Source of the DNA: an uncultured Roseobacter sp.
GTDB lineage: Bacteria; Pseudomonadota; Alphaproteobacteria; Rhodobacterales; Rhodobacteraceae
Length of the DNA: 64,000 bases
Reading direction: 5' to 3'
Assembly (NCBI GenBank): GCA_947488305.1
Contig: CANKZM010000005.1
Coordinates: 186,001 to 250,000, forward strand
The notes beneath the pieces were generated by a model. The model made no database searches, was not told where the DNA came from, and saw only the letters and a list, made by a program, of their open reading frames with translations. Shown here in pieces: positions 51,877 to 61,106 of the stretch; positions within the stretch are counted from its first letter, which is position 1; every line of letters begins with the position of its first letter. The position numbers were made by a program, and so were the translations under genes.

Positions 51877-53895
51877 GTGACCACGCGGAGCAGTAAACCC
51901 GGAATGGCACACGCTGATATTTCCAGACAGAGCGGCCAGCAGTTGTGGTCTTCTCCGTCCACCCGTGCGCTCATCTTTCTGGCGTTGCTGAGCTCTGCTG
52001 TCTGGCTCGGACCGACCTGGACGCGCGTAATCCCGGATGCCCTGACCTTTCCAATTGCCACCACCGTCGGCGACGCTTTGAACTGGTTCGCCAGGGAGGC
52101 AACGATCAACGGACTCGCCGTCAAGGACATGACGCGTGCTGTCGCCTCATTCTTCGATTACATCATCGAAAGTGTCGTCATCGTCCTGTCCAAGGGCATC
52201 TACACAGGTCGCGGGCTTAACGTCACGCAGGCCGTGCCGCCGCTTTCGTGGTTCGCTATTGCCGGTGCAATGGTGATTGCCGCCTATCGTTTTGGCGGAA
52301 GGTCACTGGCGGTGGTCTGCGCTGTATGTCTTGGGTTTCTCGTCATCTTCGGACTATGGGAAAACGCTATGGTGACGTTGGCAAGTGTACTTGTCAGCGT
52401 GCTGCTCGCGATGGCAATTGGGCTGATCCTCGGCATCTGGTCCTACCGGAGCAGCAACGTGGAAAACGTCACGCGCGGCATCATGAACGTGATGCAGACG
52501 GTGCCGATTTTCTCGTATCTGGTGCCGACGCTTTTGCTTTTTGGCTACGGGCCGAGTGCCGCTCTTTTTGCGACCGTGCTCTATGCCCTGCCGCCAATGG
52601 TCCACAACACGGTCCTGGCACTGAAATCCGTTCCGGCAGAAGTCACAGAGAGCGGGAAGATGATGGGGTGCCATCCGCGTCAACTATTGTGGAAAGTTCA
52701 GCTTCCCGCCGCTCTGGCCAAGCTCGCTGTGGGCATGAACCAGACGATAATGATGACGCTGAACATGGTCATCATTGCCTCCATGATCGGCGCAGGCGGC
52801 CTTGGGTTCGATGTGCTCCGCGCGCTCAGAAAGCTCGACATTGGGTCCGGACTTGAAGCCGGTATGGGAATTGTCGCATTGGCTGTCGTGCTGGACCGGC
52901 TGTCGCAGGCTGCAGCACATCGCGCCGCCCACGGCCAGCACCGCAAACCCGGCCAGTTGCCGCTCTGGCAGTTGCTTGCAGGTTGGCTGGTGATTGCAAC
53001 TGTTGCCGCTCTTGTCGTCGGCCCGCTTCAAAGCTGGCCCGCCGCTTGGCAGGTCTCAACCGCGGAGTTCTGGAATGCCGCGGTAACCTGGATCAACAAG
53101 GAACTATTCGATGTCCTCGAAGCGTTCCGCAATTTCGCGCTGTTGAGTGTGATGCGGCCTTTTTCTGCGTTTCTGGCAGCCGCACCCTGGACCTTGGTGA
53201 TCGGCTCAGTCGCAGCGTTAGCCTGTGTGCTGGGCGGCTGGCGTCTTGCCGCGCTATGTACCGGGTTCGGCATGTTCATCGTAATCACCGGGTACTGGGC
53301 CCCTGCGATGAATTCGGTTTACCTGATCACCATTTCGGTCACGCTGGCTGTTTTGATGGGGTATCCAATCGGTTTCTGGCTGGCGACACGTCCCAAGGCG
53401 CAGGGCACTGCAGGCTTTGTGCTCGACACACTGCAGACCTTGCCCACGCTGGTCTATTTGCTTCCGGCCGTAATGCTCTTTCGTATCGGGGACGTATCGG
53501 CGGTGATTGCCGTGACGCTTTACGCCACAGCGCCTGCCGTGCGTTACGCGATGGTTGGCATGGCGCAGGTACCCAAGGCGCGCCTTGAGGCTGCAGAGAT
53601 CGCGGGGGCAACCCGTTGGCAGACCCTGATCTGGGTGCGTTTGCCGTCCGCCCTGCCGACCCTGTTGATCGGCATCAATCAAACGATCATGATGGCATTT
53701 TCGATGCTGATCATCGCAGCCCTTGTCGGCACCAAGGACCTTGGCCAAGAGGTGCTGATCGCGTTGAACCGATCGCTTGTGGGCGAAGGTATCGTGGCAG
53801 GGTTATGCGTGGCCTGCCTTGCGTTGATCTGCGATGCACTGCTGAAGGCTGCAGCTGCGCGCGCCACGTCTCCAGCTCGGAGCCGCGCGCAGTGA
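51877..53895 (+). CDS. Fused double permease of the betaine-type ABC importer
   Basis: A 672-residue protein consisting of two ProW-like permease domains in tandem: one ends in about residue 355 and the second occupies about 420-655. Each has a BPD_transp_1 core with an EAA-type loop (first near SGKMMGCHPRQLLWKVQLP, second near RLEAAEIAGATRWQTLIWV) followed by an NQTIMM segment. A soluble linker of about 40 residues lies between them. ProW is normally a single domain acting as homodimer, so the fusion yields both halves in one chain. The stop overlaps the start of the ATPase gene as TGATG. Confidence 0.86.
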   Translation: MTTRSSKPGMAHADISRQSGQQLWSSPSTRALIFLALLSSAVWLGPTWTRVIPDALTFPIATTVGDALNWFAREATINGLAVKDMTRAVASFFDYIIESVVIVLSKGIYTGRGLNVTQAVPPLSWFAIAGAMVIAAYRFGGRSLAVVCAVCLGFLVIFGLWENAMVTLASVLVSVLLAMAIGLILGIWSYRSSNVENVTRGIMNVMQTVPIFSYLVPTLLLFGYGPSAALFATVLYALPPMVHNTVLALKSVPAEVTESGKMMGCHPRQLLWKVQLPAALAKLAVGMNQTIMMTLNMVIIASMIGAGGLGFDVLRALRKLDIGSGLEAGMGIVALAVVLDRLSQAAAHRAAHGQHRKPGQLPLWQLLAGWLVIATVAALVVGPLQSWPAAWQVSTAEFWNAAVTWINKELFDVLEAFRNFALLSVMRPFSAFLAAAPWTLVIGSVAALACVLGGWRLAALCTGFGMFIVITGYWAPAMNSVYLITISVTLAVLMGYPIGFWLATRPKAQGTAGFVLDTLQTLPTLVYLLPAVMLFRIGDVSAVIAVTLYATAPAVRYAMVGMAQVPKARLEAAEIAGATRWQTLIWVRLPSALPTLLIGINQTIMMAFSMLIIAALVGTKDLGQEVLIALNRSLVGEGIVAGLCVACLALICDALLKAAAARATSPARSRAQ

Positions 53896-54941
53896 TGGAC
53901 ATGCGCGCACAATCAGCACCCGTGAGCACGACGTCGATCAAATGTGAAAACGTGTGGAAAGTTTTTGGGGCGACCCCTGCGGAGTTCGAGCAGGCAGGCG
54001 GCCCTGAGATGGACGCAGAAGCCTTGCAGCGCAAAGGATGGACCGCGGCAGTGCGGGACGCCACCTTCGATATCTCAACAGGCGAGGTTTTTGTCATCAT
54101 GGGCCTGTCAGGGTCCGGTAAGTCTACGATTGTGCGCTGCCTATCGCGCCTGATTGAACCTACCAACGGCAGGATCCTCGTTGAGGGTGCCGACCTTTTG
54201 AAGGCGAGCCCCGCCGAGTTGAACGACATACGCAGGCGCAAAATGGGGATGGTTTTCCAGCACTTTGCCCTGCTGCCAAATCGCAATGTGCTGGGCAACA
54301 TTGGCTTTCCTCTGCAGATCCAGGGCATGCCGCGCGCAGAATACGAAGCGCGAGCCAGAGAAATGGTGGAACTTGTTGGCCTTAAAGGACGTGAGGATCA
54401 TTTCCCGGATGAACTTTCAGGCGGTCAGCAGCAGCGCGTCGGGATTGCACGATCGCTTGCCAGTGATCCCGCGATCTGGTTTCTGGATGAGCCCTTCTCT
54501 GCCCTTGATCCGTTGATCCGCTCGGATCTTCAGGACGAGCTGCTGCGCTTGCAACAGCAGCTCGCCAAGACCGTCGTTTTCATCACGCATGACCTCGATG
54601 AGGCGATCAAAATCGCGGACCGTATTGCGATAATGGAAGAAGGTCGGATCGTGCAGATTGGCTCTCCCGAAGATCTGATCCTGCATCCGGCCAACGATTA
54701 TGTATCGCGTTTCACCCGTGGTGTGCCGCGCGCCAAAGTTGTCCGGGCCAAGACCATCATGCGCCCGGTCGACGCAGACGAAGGTGAGGCCACGGCGTTT
54801 GTGGGCCCTAATGACCGGATCGCTGATGTCGCTGAAGTGCTGTTGCAATCGGGCAATTTGATTGCTGTGCGGGACGACGCGGGTCGAACCCATGGGGTGA
54901 TAGACCGCGAGGCCTTTATCCGCGTTTTGGCAGGCGCCTAA
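53895..54941 (+). CDS. ProV-like ATPase of the betaine-type importer
   Basis: A 348-residue ABC ATPase. A conserved N-terminal extension KCENVWKVFGATPAEFEQAGG precedes Walker A GLSGSGKST (70-78), signature ELSGGQQQRVGIARSL, and Walker B AIWFLDEPFSALDPL; this is the ProV/OpuAA pattern. A C-terminal partial CBS-like region (IADVAEVLLQSGNLIAVRDD) may sense ionic strength. Start ATG 53895 overlaps the permease stop. It powers the transporter whose permease and SBP lie upstream. Confidence 0.91.
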   Translation: MDMRAQSAPVSTTSIKCENVWKVFGATPAEFEQAGGPEMDAEALQRKGWTAAVRDATFDISTGEVFVIMGLSGSGKSTIVRCLSRLIEPTNGRILVEGADLLKASPAELNDIRRRKMGMVFQHFALLPNRNVLGNIGFPLQIQGMPRAEYEARAREMVELVGLKGREDHFPDELSGGQQQRVGIARSLASDPAIWFLDEPFSALDPLIRSDLQDELLRLQQQLAKTVVFITHDLDEAIKIADRIAIMEEGRIVQIGSPEDLILHPANDYVSRFTRGVPRAKVVRAKTIMRPVDADEGEATAFVGPNDRIADVAEVLLQSGNLIAVRDDAGRTHGVIDREAFIRVLAGA

Positions 54942-54944
54942 GCG

Positions 54945-55865
54945 GTGGCGGCCCCCGGATCGGATCATCAACCACTGGAAACTGAGGGGCGTGTCCCGGT
55001 GCCCGGTGGCGAAGTCTGGTACGGAATTGCAGGACAGCTGAGGCATGATCGCCTGCCGCTTTTGGTCCTCCATGGCGGTCCTGGCATGAACCATAAATAC
55101 CTGTTGCCTCTCGCTGATCTGGCAGATGAACGCCCGGTAATCTTTTATGATCAGCTTGATGCGGGCCAGTCAGACAAGCCAAACAAACCGGCAAACTGGA
55201 CGGTCGCACGCTATTTGCGGGAAATAGACGCCGTCCGCGAAGCGTTGGGGCTCGAACGTGTCGCCGTTTTCGGTAATTCGTGGGGCGGAACGCTTGCTGC
55301 CGCTTACGCCGCATCACGACCCAACGGACTTGCGGGCGTGATTTTGTCGTCCCCCCTGATCCGGACCAAAACCTGGGTTGCCGACAACGAAGCCTACAGA
55401 GCGGCTTTGCCCGAAGAGCTAAAGAAGATCATGGGGACTTGCGAAACCGAAGGACGGACCAGCGATCCTGCCTACGAAGATGCTGTAAACGTGTTCTATC
55501 GCCGCCATTTCTGCCGAACGGACCCGTGGCCCAAATTTCTTGTGCAATGCCTCGATGAGATGAACATGGCCTGCTACGAAGCCATGTGGGGACCCAACGA
55601 ATTCACCTGCACCGGTGTTCTTTCGGACTATGACGGTTCAGACTCGTTGTGCCGCATCGACGTGCCCGTGGTCTTTACATGCGGCGCTTATGATGAGGCT
55701 ACTCCCGACAGCACGCGGGCCTTTGCGGAACGCGTGCCGGGCGCACATGTCGAAGTTTTTGCGGCCTCGTCTCACATGGCCTTCATCGAAGAGCGCGACG
55801 CTTACATCGCATCCATCCGACAATTCCTTAACACCCTCGATACACAAGGAACTTCGAATGAATAG
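54945..55865 (+). CDS. Prolyl-iminopeptidase-family alpha/beta hydrolase
   Basis: A 306-residue alpha/beta hydrolase beginning at GTG, 3 bp after the ATPase gene. Oxyanion loop HGGPG is at 43-47, nucleophile S112 in FGNSWGGTLA, and FYDQLDAGQSDKP is the family DQxGxGxSD block. The acidic residue probably in CGAYDEATP and the histidine in ASSHMAF. Members cleave N-terminal proline or other amide/ester bonds. Here a hydrolysis step in the degradation of the imported compound is plausible. Its stop overlaps the flavoprotein start by 8 bp. Confidence 0.86.
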   Translation: MAAPGSDHQPLETEGRVPVPGGEVWYGIAGQLRHDRLPLLVLHGGPGMNHKYLLPLADLADERPVIFYDQLDAGQSDKPNKPANWTVARYLREIDAVREALGLERVAVFGNSWGGTLAAAYAASRPNGLAGVILSSPLIRTKTWVADNEAYRAALPEELKKIMGTCETEGRTSDPAYEDAVNVFYRRHFCRTDPWPKFLVQCLDEMNMACYEAMWGPNEFTCTGVLSDYDGSDSLCRIDVPVVFTCGAYDEATPDSTRAFAERVPGAHVEVFAASSHMAFIEERDAYIASIRQFLNTLDTQGTSNE

Positions 55866-57084
55866 CACTTCGCAGGCAACTTGGACCAATTGGGTTGGCA
55901 ACCAGTCTTGTACGCCAAAGACGGTGCTTATGGGCCGAAACGAGCAGGAGGTGGCAGAGGCCGTGCGCATGGCACAAGATGCTGGGTGCGTGTTACGGAC
56001 CGCCGGTAGCGGGCATTCGTTTTCCCCGGTGGTCAATACAGATGGCATCTTTCTGGATACGTCCGCCCTCAGCGGGATCATTTCGATCGATCCGCTGGAA
56101 ATGACCATCACAGCGGGCGCGCAAACCACTATCCGCGAGATCGGGCCCCCTTTGCTTGAGGCGGGATTGGCCCTGAAAAACCAAGGCGACATTGATACGC
56201 AAACCCTGATTGGTGCCGTATCTACCGCGACCCACGGGTCGGGACTCGATTTTGGCAGTTTCTCAGGCGAGCTCGTGGCGTGCCGTCTGGTTGACGGAAC
56301 CGGCGAAATCCGCGCGCTGTCCCGTGAAAAGGATCCGGATGTTTTTCCTGCGGTCCAATGCGCCATCGGGACGCTGGGTATTGTCACCGAAGTCACGCTG
56401 TCCTGCACCCAGGCCTATCGCCTGAAGGAAGATATCAAGATCATGCACGTGGATGCGCTTCGCGAACGTTGGGATGATTTACTCGCAAACTACCGGCATT
56501 TTTCTTTCTTTTGGATGCCAACTGACGTGTCATCGGGGCTCTACGGCTTTCCCGAGGCGCCGGCGGACAGTTGTTATGTCAAGCTTTACAGCGAAACGGT
56601 TGCGCCTGCGGGATCTGGCGGGTCGGACGTGGGCAAGCGCATTGACGAAGCCCATAAGATTTACCCGCATGTTTTTGAGCCAAACTTTCACGAGCTCGAA
56701 TATTTCGTTCCAGCCGATCAGGGTATCGAGGCCTTTGAAGCGCATCGTGAACTGATGTTGTCTCTTCTGCCCGACAGTGTCTTCCCGATGGAGGTGCGTT
56801 TCGTGCGCGCCGAAGACGCCTGGATGAGCCCGAACTATGATCGCGATAACATGGTAATCTCCGTCTCTGGTGCGCCAGGCACCGACTATTGGCCGTACCT
56901 GCGGGCCTGTGACCAGCACCTTTATGATCGGCTCGGGCGCCCGCATTGGGGCAAGCTGCATTTCATGACTGCCGAACGCCTTGCAGAACGCTTCCCCCGC
57001 TACGGTGATTTCGGAAAAGCGCGGGAGCAATTCGATCCGAACGGCATCTTTCTGAACGAGCATCTTCGCGCCCTGTTCGGGTAG
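55858..57084 (+). CDS. FAD-linked oxidase (sugar-lactone/alditol oxidase family)
   Basis: A 408-residue VAO-type oxidase: the FAD-binding domain has TAGSGHSFSP, where H53 is at the position of the covalent flavin attachment, then VSTATHGSGLDFGSFSG (the second FAD segment), and the C-terminal D-arabinono-lactone-oxidase domain ends GKLHFMTAERLAERFPRYGDFGKAREQFDPNG. It would oxidise a lactone, alditol or related hydroxyl with O2. It is unusual in a betaine-like locus and implies a polyol- or sugar-containing substrate. It ends the cluster. Confidence 0.85.
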   Translation: MNSTSQATWTNWVGNQSCTPKTVLMGRNEQEVAEAVRMAQDAGCVLRTAGSGHSFSPVVNTDGIFLDTSALSGIISIDPLEMTITAGAQTTIREIGPPLLEAGLALKNQGDIDTQTLIGAVSTATHGSGLDFGSFSGELVACRLVDGTGEIRALSREKDPDVFPAVQCAIGTLGIVTEVTLSCTQAYRLKEDIKIMHVDALRERWDDLLANYRHFSFFWMPTDVSSGLYGFPEAPADSCYVKLYSETVAPAGSGGSDVGKRIDEAHKIYPHVFEPNFHELEYFVPADQGIEAFEAHRELMLSLLPDSVFPMEVRFVRAEDAWMSPNYDRDNMVISVSGAPGTDYWPYLRACDQHLYDRLGRPHWGKLHFMTAERLAERFPRYGDFGKAREQFDPNGIFLNEHLRALFG

Positions 57085-57516
57085 TAGCTAATGCGCACCG
57101 TTTGTAATTTTGTGTTTGCAACAACCGCTTGAGGTCATCTCATTCCAAGATTTCAAGGCAACAACTGATTCCAATGTCGCGCTGTCGTTGCTTCTTGTCG
57201 CAGGACCACGTTTATGACTGCAAATCAGTTCTGTCGCGCCGCTTCCTGAGAATGATGCGACAGAATATTCTCACCAAAGAACAGACTCGTTATTGACTGA
57301 AGGTGTACTGGACGAGGCTGACAAGCCGACGTTTAAATCGACGTAGTACGAGACTGTATTCATCCCAAGACTGAATCAATTCAACGTCAACCCCCATTCA
57401 TGATGCGATAATCGCCGCTGTCAAAAACCGACGTGATGATTTTGACATCGCGCATCAGAGCATTGACTCTTGGTTCAAATATTTAGTACGGTAATAGAAC
57501 GAATTAATGGTGGGCC
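57085..57516. other. 430 bp A/T-rich intergenic region
   Basis: Separates the first catabolic island from the ROK operon. No convincing gene; a 35-codon minus-strand frame (57290-57397) lacks a ribosome site. The last 60 bp, with a TTGACT at about 57463 and A/T-rich sequence up to the ROK start, are probably the ROK-operon promoter and operator. Confidence 0.45.
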
Positions 57517-58728
57517 ATGATCGGATCAAAGCATATCTCACGCCAACTGTCGCGAAGTGCGGTCATGCAGGCGGTGATCAACGAAGGGCCAATTTCGCGG
57601 GCCAGCGTTGCGAAACAGGTCGGTTTGTCCAAACAGGTCGTCTCCGAAATCATGCAAAATCTGTGCGACGAGGGCTGGGTGCGCGAAACCGGGCGCACCA
57701 AGGGCCATGTTGGTCGAACCGCCGTCACTTATGAAATTGTCCAGGACGCCGCCTACATCTACAGCGTCGATCTTGGCGGGACCAAGATACGGGCTGCTGT
57801 TGTCGATCTGAATTGCCGTGTGGTCGCTGAAGTCGTCGAGCCAACGGGTATGGCAGGTGGAAAATACATCATAGCGCAGATCGGTCGTGTTTGCCGGGCG
57901 GCCGCGCAGCAAGCTGGTGTTTCATCGGAATCTGTTCGTTTCGCTGTGGTCGGAGTGCCCGGCGTTCCAAATCCTGATGACGGATCAGTTCAGATGGCGC
58001 CTAACATCCCCGACATCCACACTTTCGACGTCAGCGAAAGCATCCGTGCGGAACTTGGCTGCGATGTCGTGGTCGAGAACGACGTGAACCTGGCAGCATT
58101 GGGCGAACAATGGGCGGGATGCGGCATCGATTGCGATAATTTGGCTTTCGTCGCCTTGGGCACGGGCATCGGCGCGGGCCTCATCCTGAACGGACAATTG
58201 ATGAAAGGGACCACGGGGGCAGCAGGCGAATTGGGGTTCATGGCTTTTGGTGCTGATCCGTTCGAACCGGAATCGCTGCGGGTAGGGGCATTTGAACGTG
58301 CTGCAGGTTCAGTCGCAATCAAGGCGCATTATTTCAAACTTACCGGCAAAAAACTCGACGTTCCTGCCATCTTTGACAAAGCGGCCGACGGCGATGAACA
58401 CGCGAAAACCGTCCTGCAAGATGCTGCCCGGGTCATTGCTCGCGGCCTTGCCACCCTTGCTGCGCTGGTTGATCCGGATGTTATTATCCTTGGTGGATCA
58501 ATCGGGCATCGCACGGAGCTGCTGTCCGAGATCAAAACCGCCTTGCACCAATGCTTTCCACATCCAGTACGGGTCGAGCCAAGCCAATTAGGCAAACATG
58601 CCGCCCTTGTCGGCGGCGCAGCCGTCGGATTGTCCCGTCTCCATCACACGTTGTTTGCCGACGGGCTGGCCGGTGTCGAAGTCTCGCTACCCCAGTTTCG
58701 CGCCCCGGATTGGGAGGGAGCCGCGTGA
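57517..58728 (+). CDS. ROK-family transcriptional repressor
   Basis: A 403-residue NagC/XylR-type ROK protein: MarR-like HTH (ISRASVAKQVGLSKQVVSEIMQ, about 26-47), DLGGTK at 85-90 (phosphate/sugar-binding start), NDVNLAALGE with catalytic-type Asp and GELGFMAFGAD. The usual zinc site HxxxxxxxCxCGxxGC after GELGH is replaced by GFMAFGADPFEPESLRVG with no cysteine, so zinc is presumably not bound there. The effector is likely a sugar or sugar-like compound taken up by the downstream importer. The stop overlaps the GTG of the M20 gene. Confidence 0.9.
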   Translation: MIGSKHISRQLSRSAVMQAVINEGPISRASVAKQVGLSKQVVSEIMQNLCDEGWVRETGRTKGHVGRTAVTYEIVQDAAYIYSVDLGGTKIRAAVVDLNCRVVAEVVEPTGMAGGKYIIAQIGRVCRAAAQQAGVSSESVRFAVVGVPGVPNPDDGSVQMAPNIPDIHTFDVSESIRAELGCDVVVENDVNLAALGEQWAGCGIDCDNLAFVALGTGIGAGLILNGQLMKGTTGAAGELGFMAFGADPFEPESLRVGAFERAAGSVAIKAHYFKLTGKKLDVPAIFDKAADGDEHAKTVLQDAARVIARGLATLAALVDPDVIILGGSIGHRTELLSEIKTALHQCFPHPVRVEPSQLGKHAALVGGAAVGLSRLHHTLFADGLAGVEVSLPQFRAPDWEGAA

Positions 58729-60008
58729 CCGGGCATACCAGCCTCGGGGCCCGGATCGACCAGGCGCTGGACCGCTCGGCGGCTTTGGCGCTTTTGCGCG
58801 AAGCCGTCAGTATCGAAAGCATTACGGGCAACGAAGCCGCGTTTGCCCGAACCTTACGCAATCATATGAATGCTCGCGGCTTTCAAACCGACAGTGCCGA
58901 GTTTTTGCCCGGGCGGCCCAATGTCTGGGGGCGACGGGATGGCGACGGCAAGGGCCCGCATCTGTTGGTTACAGGCCATACCGACACTGTACGTGTCGAT
59001 GGATGGCGCGAAAAGTGGGAGGGGACGGACCGCGAAAACCCCTTTGGCGGGGTTGAGGTTGACGGAGCGATCTGGGGGCGCGGTGTCACCGACTTGAAAG
59101 GCGGGATCTGCGCCGCAATCGCCGCCGTGGACGTTCTGAACGCCGCCGGCATTGAACTGGCCGGAGATCTTAGCCTTGCCTTCATCGGTGATGAAGAAAG
59201 CGGCGAAGAAGGTACCGGCGTCAGTGCCGGAATTGACCACTACACTAATATGATAGCCAAGGGCGATATTCCTAAACCCGACTTTGCCGTTTATGTCGAA
59301 CCAACGGGCCTGTCTGTCTACGCCGCTCAGATCGGATTCTTCATTGCGGATGTGACCGTTACCGGCCAGTCAGCCTATTTTGGGCGGCCCGAACTTGGCG
59401 TCGATGCTCTGAAGGCAACGCATGCAATCCTGGCAAAGGTTTGGGCGCAGGAAGAAGAACTGCGCGCGCGCGCGCCGCATCCCATGACCGGCCCGTCAGG
59501 GCTTTTGGTGACAGGTCTGAATGCTGGTGGTCTGATCGCTGTGCCAGGCACTTGCTCGTTCTCGGTTATCGGCTCGTTGCAACCGGGCGAGGATTTGCAC
59601 GATCGGACCGAAGCATTTGAAGCTGCCATTCGCGCAGCGGAGGTTCACAAAGATATATCCATTGATATCACTTATCCCGCTGGTCGCGACCAACTGCGCG
59701 GCGGCTCAGCAACCGAAACCGATCCACAGCTTGACACGGTTCGGAAACTGCAATCGGCAATCAAGGAATTCGACCCTGACCGGGGCGACATATCCGGGGC
59801 ACCCTATTGGTCGGAAAGCCCATACCTGATCGAGCGGCTTGGCATCCCTGCCGTCTACTGCGCAGCCGGTAACATCGCCTGCTGCCACACCACCCGAGAA
59901 CACCTGAATATCGAAGAATACCTGACCGCCATCCGCGCTTTCGCCTTGTTCATGGCGACCTATTGCGGCGTGGCGAAACAGGGCAAAATCACCAAGGAGG
60001 AAACATGA
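58725..60008 (+). CDS. M20-family peptidase/deacylase
   Basis: A 427-residue M20 (ArgE/DapE/carboxypeptidase G2) hydrolase. Metal ligands: H85 and catalytic D87 in GHTDTVRVDGW, D123 in GRGVTDLKGG, and the glutamates in GDEESGEEGTGV (E157/E158). GTG start overlaps the ROK stop, with GGGAGGGAG just upstream. It would hydrolyse an N-acyl amino acid, dipeptide or N-carbamoyl compound; the operon's transporter suggests it acts on an imported conjugate. The stop overlaps the next start. Confidence 0.9.
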   Translation: MTGHTSLGARIDQALDRSAALALLREAVSIESITGNEAAFARTLRNHMNARGFQTDSAEFLPGRPNVWGRRDGDGKGPHLLVTGHTDTVRVDGWREKWEGTDRENPFGGVEVDGAIWGRGVTDLKGGICAAIAAVDVLNAAGIELAGDLSLAFIGDEESGEEGTGVSAGIDHYTNMIAKGDIPKPDFAVYVEPTGLSVYAAQIGFFIADVTVTGQSAYFGRPELGVDALKATHAILAKVWAQEEELRARAPHPMTGPSGLLVTGLNAGGLIAVPGTCSFSVIGSLQPGEDLHDRTEAFEAAIRAAEVHKDISIDITYPAGRDQLRGGSATETDPQLDTVRKLQSAIKEFDPDRGDISGAPYWSESPYLIERLGIPAVYCAAGNIACCHTTREHLNIEEYLTAIRAFALFMATYCGVAKQGKITKEET

Positions 60009-61051
60009 TGTCTTTCAAGAAAACCATTGGCGCGAGCGCAATTGCTCTAGCGCTTTTCTCGCTGCCCTTATGGGCTGAAACCGTTGGGCCGGGTGGCGAG
60101 ACCGCAACCCCGTCAAATGAAGTCACCGTCGATGCTGCGATGCTGACGGGCAAAGGATACACCGCCGCCCTTTTGTGGCATGATCAATCGGATTTCGTGA
60201 ATGCCGTTACCGCCGGGGCAACAGACGAATTCACCCGCCTTGGCATCGAAGTCACGATCACCACATCTGCAGGCTTTGACGCCGCAAAACAGCGCAGCGA
60301 CATCGAAACTGCGCTGGCGCGCAGTCCGAACATTATCCTTGCGTTGCCGCTTGATCCGGTCACCTCAGCCGCCGCATTCAAACCAGCGTTGGAAGAAGGC
60401 GTGTCACTGGTTTTCCTGTCAAACTTGCCTGCTGACTTCGCGCACCCCGACGACTACGCCGCCATCGTAACTGACGATCTGTTCCAGATGGGCAAACAGG
60501 CGGCGGATGCTTTGGCCGCTTCGATCAACAACGAAGGCAAGGTGGGCTGGATCTTCCACGACGCGACCTATTACGTCACCAACCAGCGCGACAACGCGTT
60601 CAAAACCACCATCGAAAACGACTATCCCAATATCGAGATCGTCGCCGAAGCAGGTATCTCCGATCCGGCACGCGCCGAGGAAATCGCCAACGCAATGCTC
60701 CTGCGTAACCCTGATCTGGCGGGCATCTATGTGACCTGGGCCGGACCCGCCGAAGGCGTGTTGGCCGCGCTACGAGCTAATGGCAACAAAACCACCAAGA
60801 TCGTGACGCTTGATCTCAGCGAACCCATCGCGCTCGACATGGTCAATGGCGGCAACGTCGCCGCGATTGTGGCCGACGAAGCCTACGAGTTGGGCCGAGC
60901 GATGGCTGCGGCTGGAGCGCGCAAATTGCTGGGCGAGGAAACGCCGCCCTTTGTCGTGGCACCTGCTTTAACTGTCACGGCGGATAACGTCGCTGAAGGT
61001 TGGCAAAACTCCTTGCGCATCGACGCACCGGCAAGCCTGACCGGAAACTGA
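60005..61051 (+). CDS. Ribose-type ABC substrate-binding protein (Peripla_BP_4)
   Basis: A 348-residue periplasmic binding protein with a Sec signal (residues 1-27, LPLWA cleavage). The LacI/RbsB-like fold starts GKGYTAALLWHDQSDFVNAV, then ITTSAGFDAAKQRSDIETAL and ILALPLDPVTSAAAFKPALE, typical of RbsB/autoinducer-type proteins. It binds a sugar or polyol-like ligand. An AAGGAGG ribosome site precedes the two adjacent ATG codons. A GC-rich hairpin follows the stop. Confidence 0.88.
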   Translation: MMSFKKTIGASAIALALFSLPLWAETVGPGGETATPSNEVTVDAAMLTGKGYTAALLWHDQSDFVNAVTAGATDEFTRLGIEVTITTSAGFDAAKQRSDIETALARSPNIILALPLDPVTSAAAFKPALEEGVSLVFLSNLPADFAHPDDYAAIVTDDLFQMGKQAADALAASINNEGKVGWIFHDATYYVTNQRDNAFKTTIENDYPNIEIVAEAGISDPARAEEIANAMLLRNPDLAGIYVTWAGPAEGVLAALRANGNKTTKIVTLDLSEPIALDMVNGGNVAAIVADEAYELGRAMAAAGARKLLGEETPPFVVAPALTVTADNVAEGWQNSLRIDAPASLTGN

Positions 61052-61059
61052 TCCTCCCT

Positions 61060-61096
61060 GGTTCGGTCCCCCACGTTGGGGCCGAACCACCATTTT
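61060..61096 (+). terminator. Partial terminator/hairpin after the sugar-binding-protein gene
   Basis: GGTTCGG-T-CCCC pairs with GGGG-CCGAACC (bulged T), followed by ACCATTTTTC. Located 9 bp past the stop and 18 bp before the permease ATG; probably limits read-through. Confidence 0.65.
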
Positions 61097-61106
61097 TCCA
61101 TTCGGA

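Noticed and set aside
57290-57397. 35-codon minus-strand ORF in the gap before the ROK gene
   Set aside because: No Shine-Dalgarno and no recognised family; retained only as a note in the intergenic entry.
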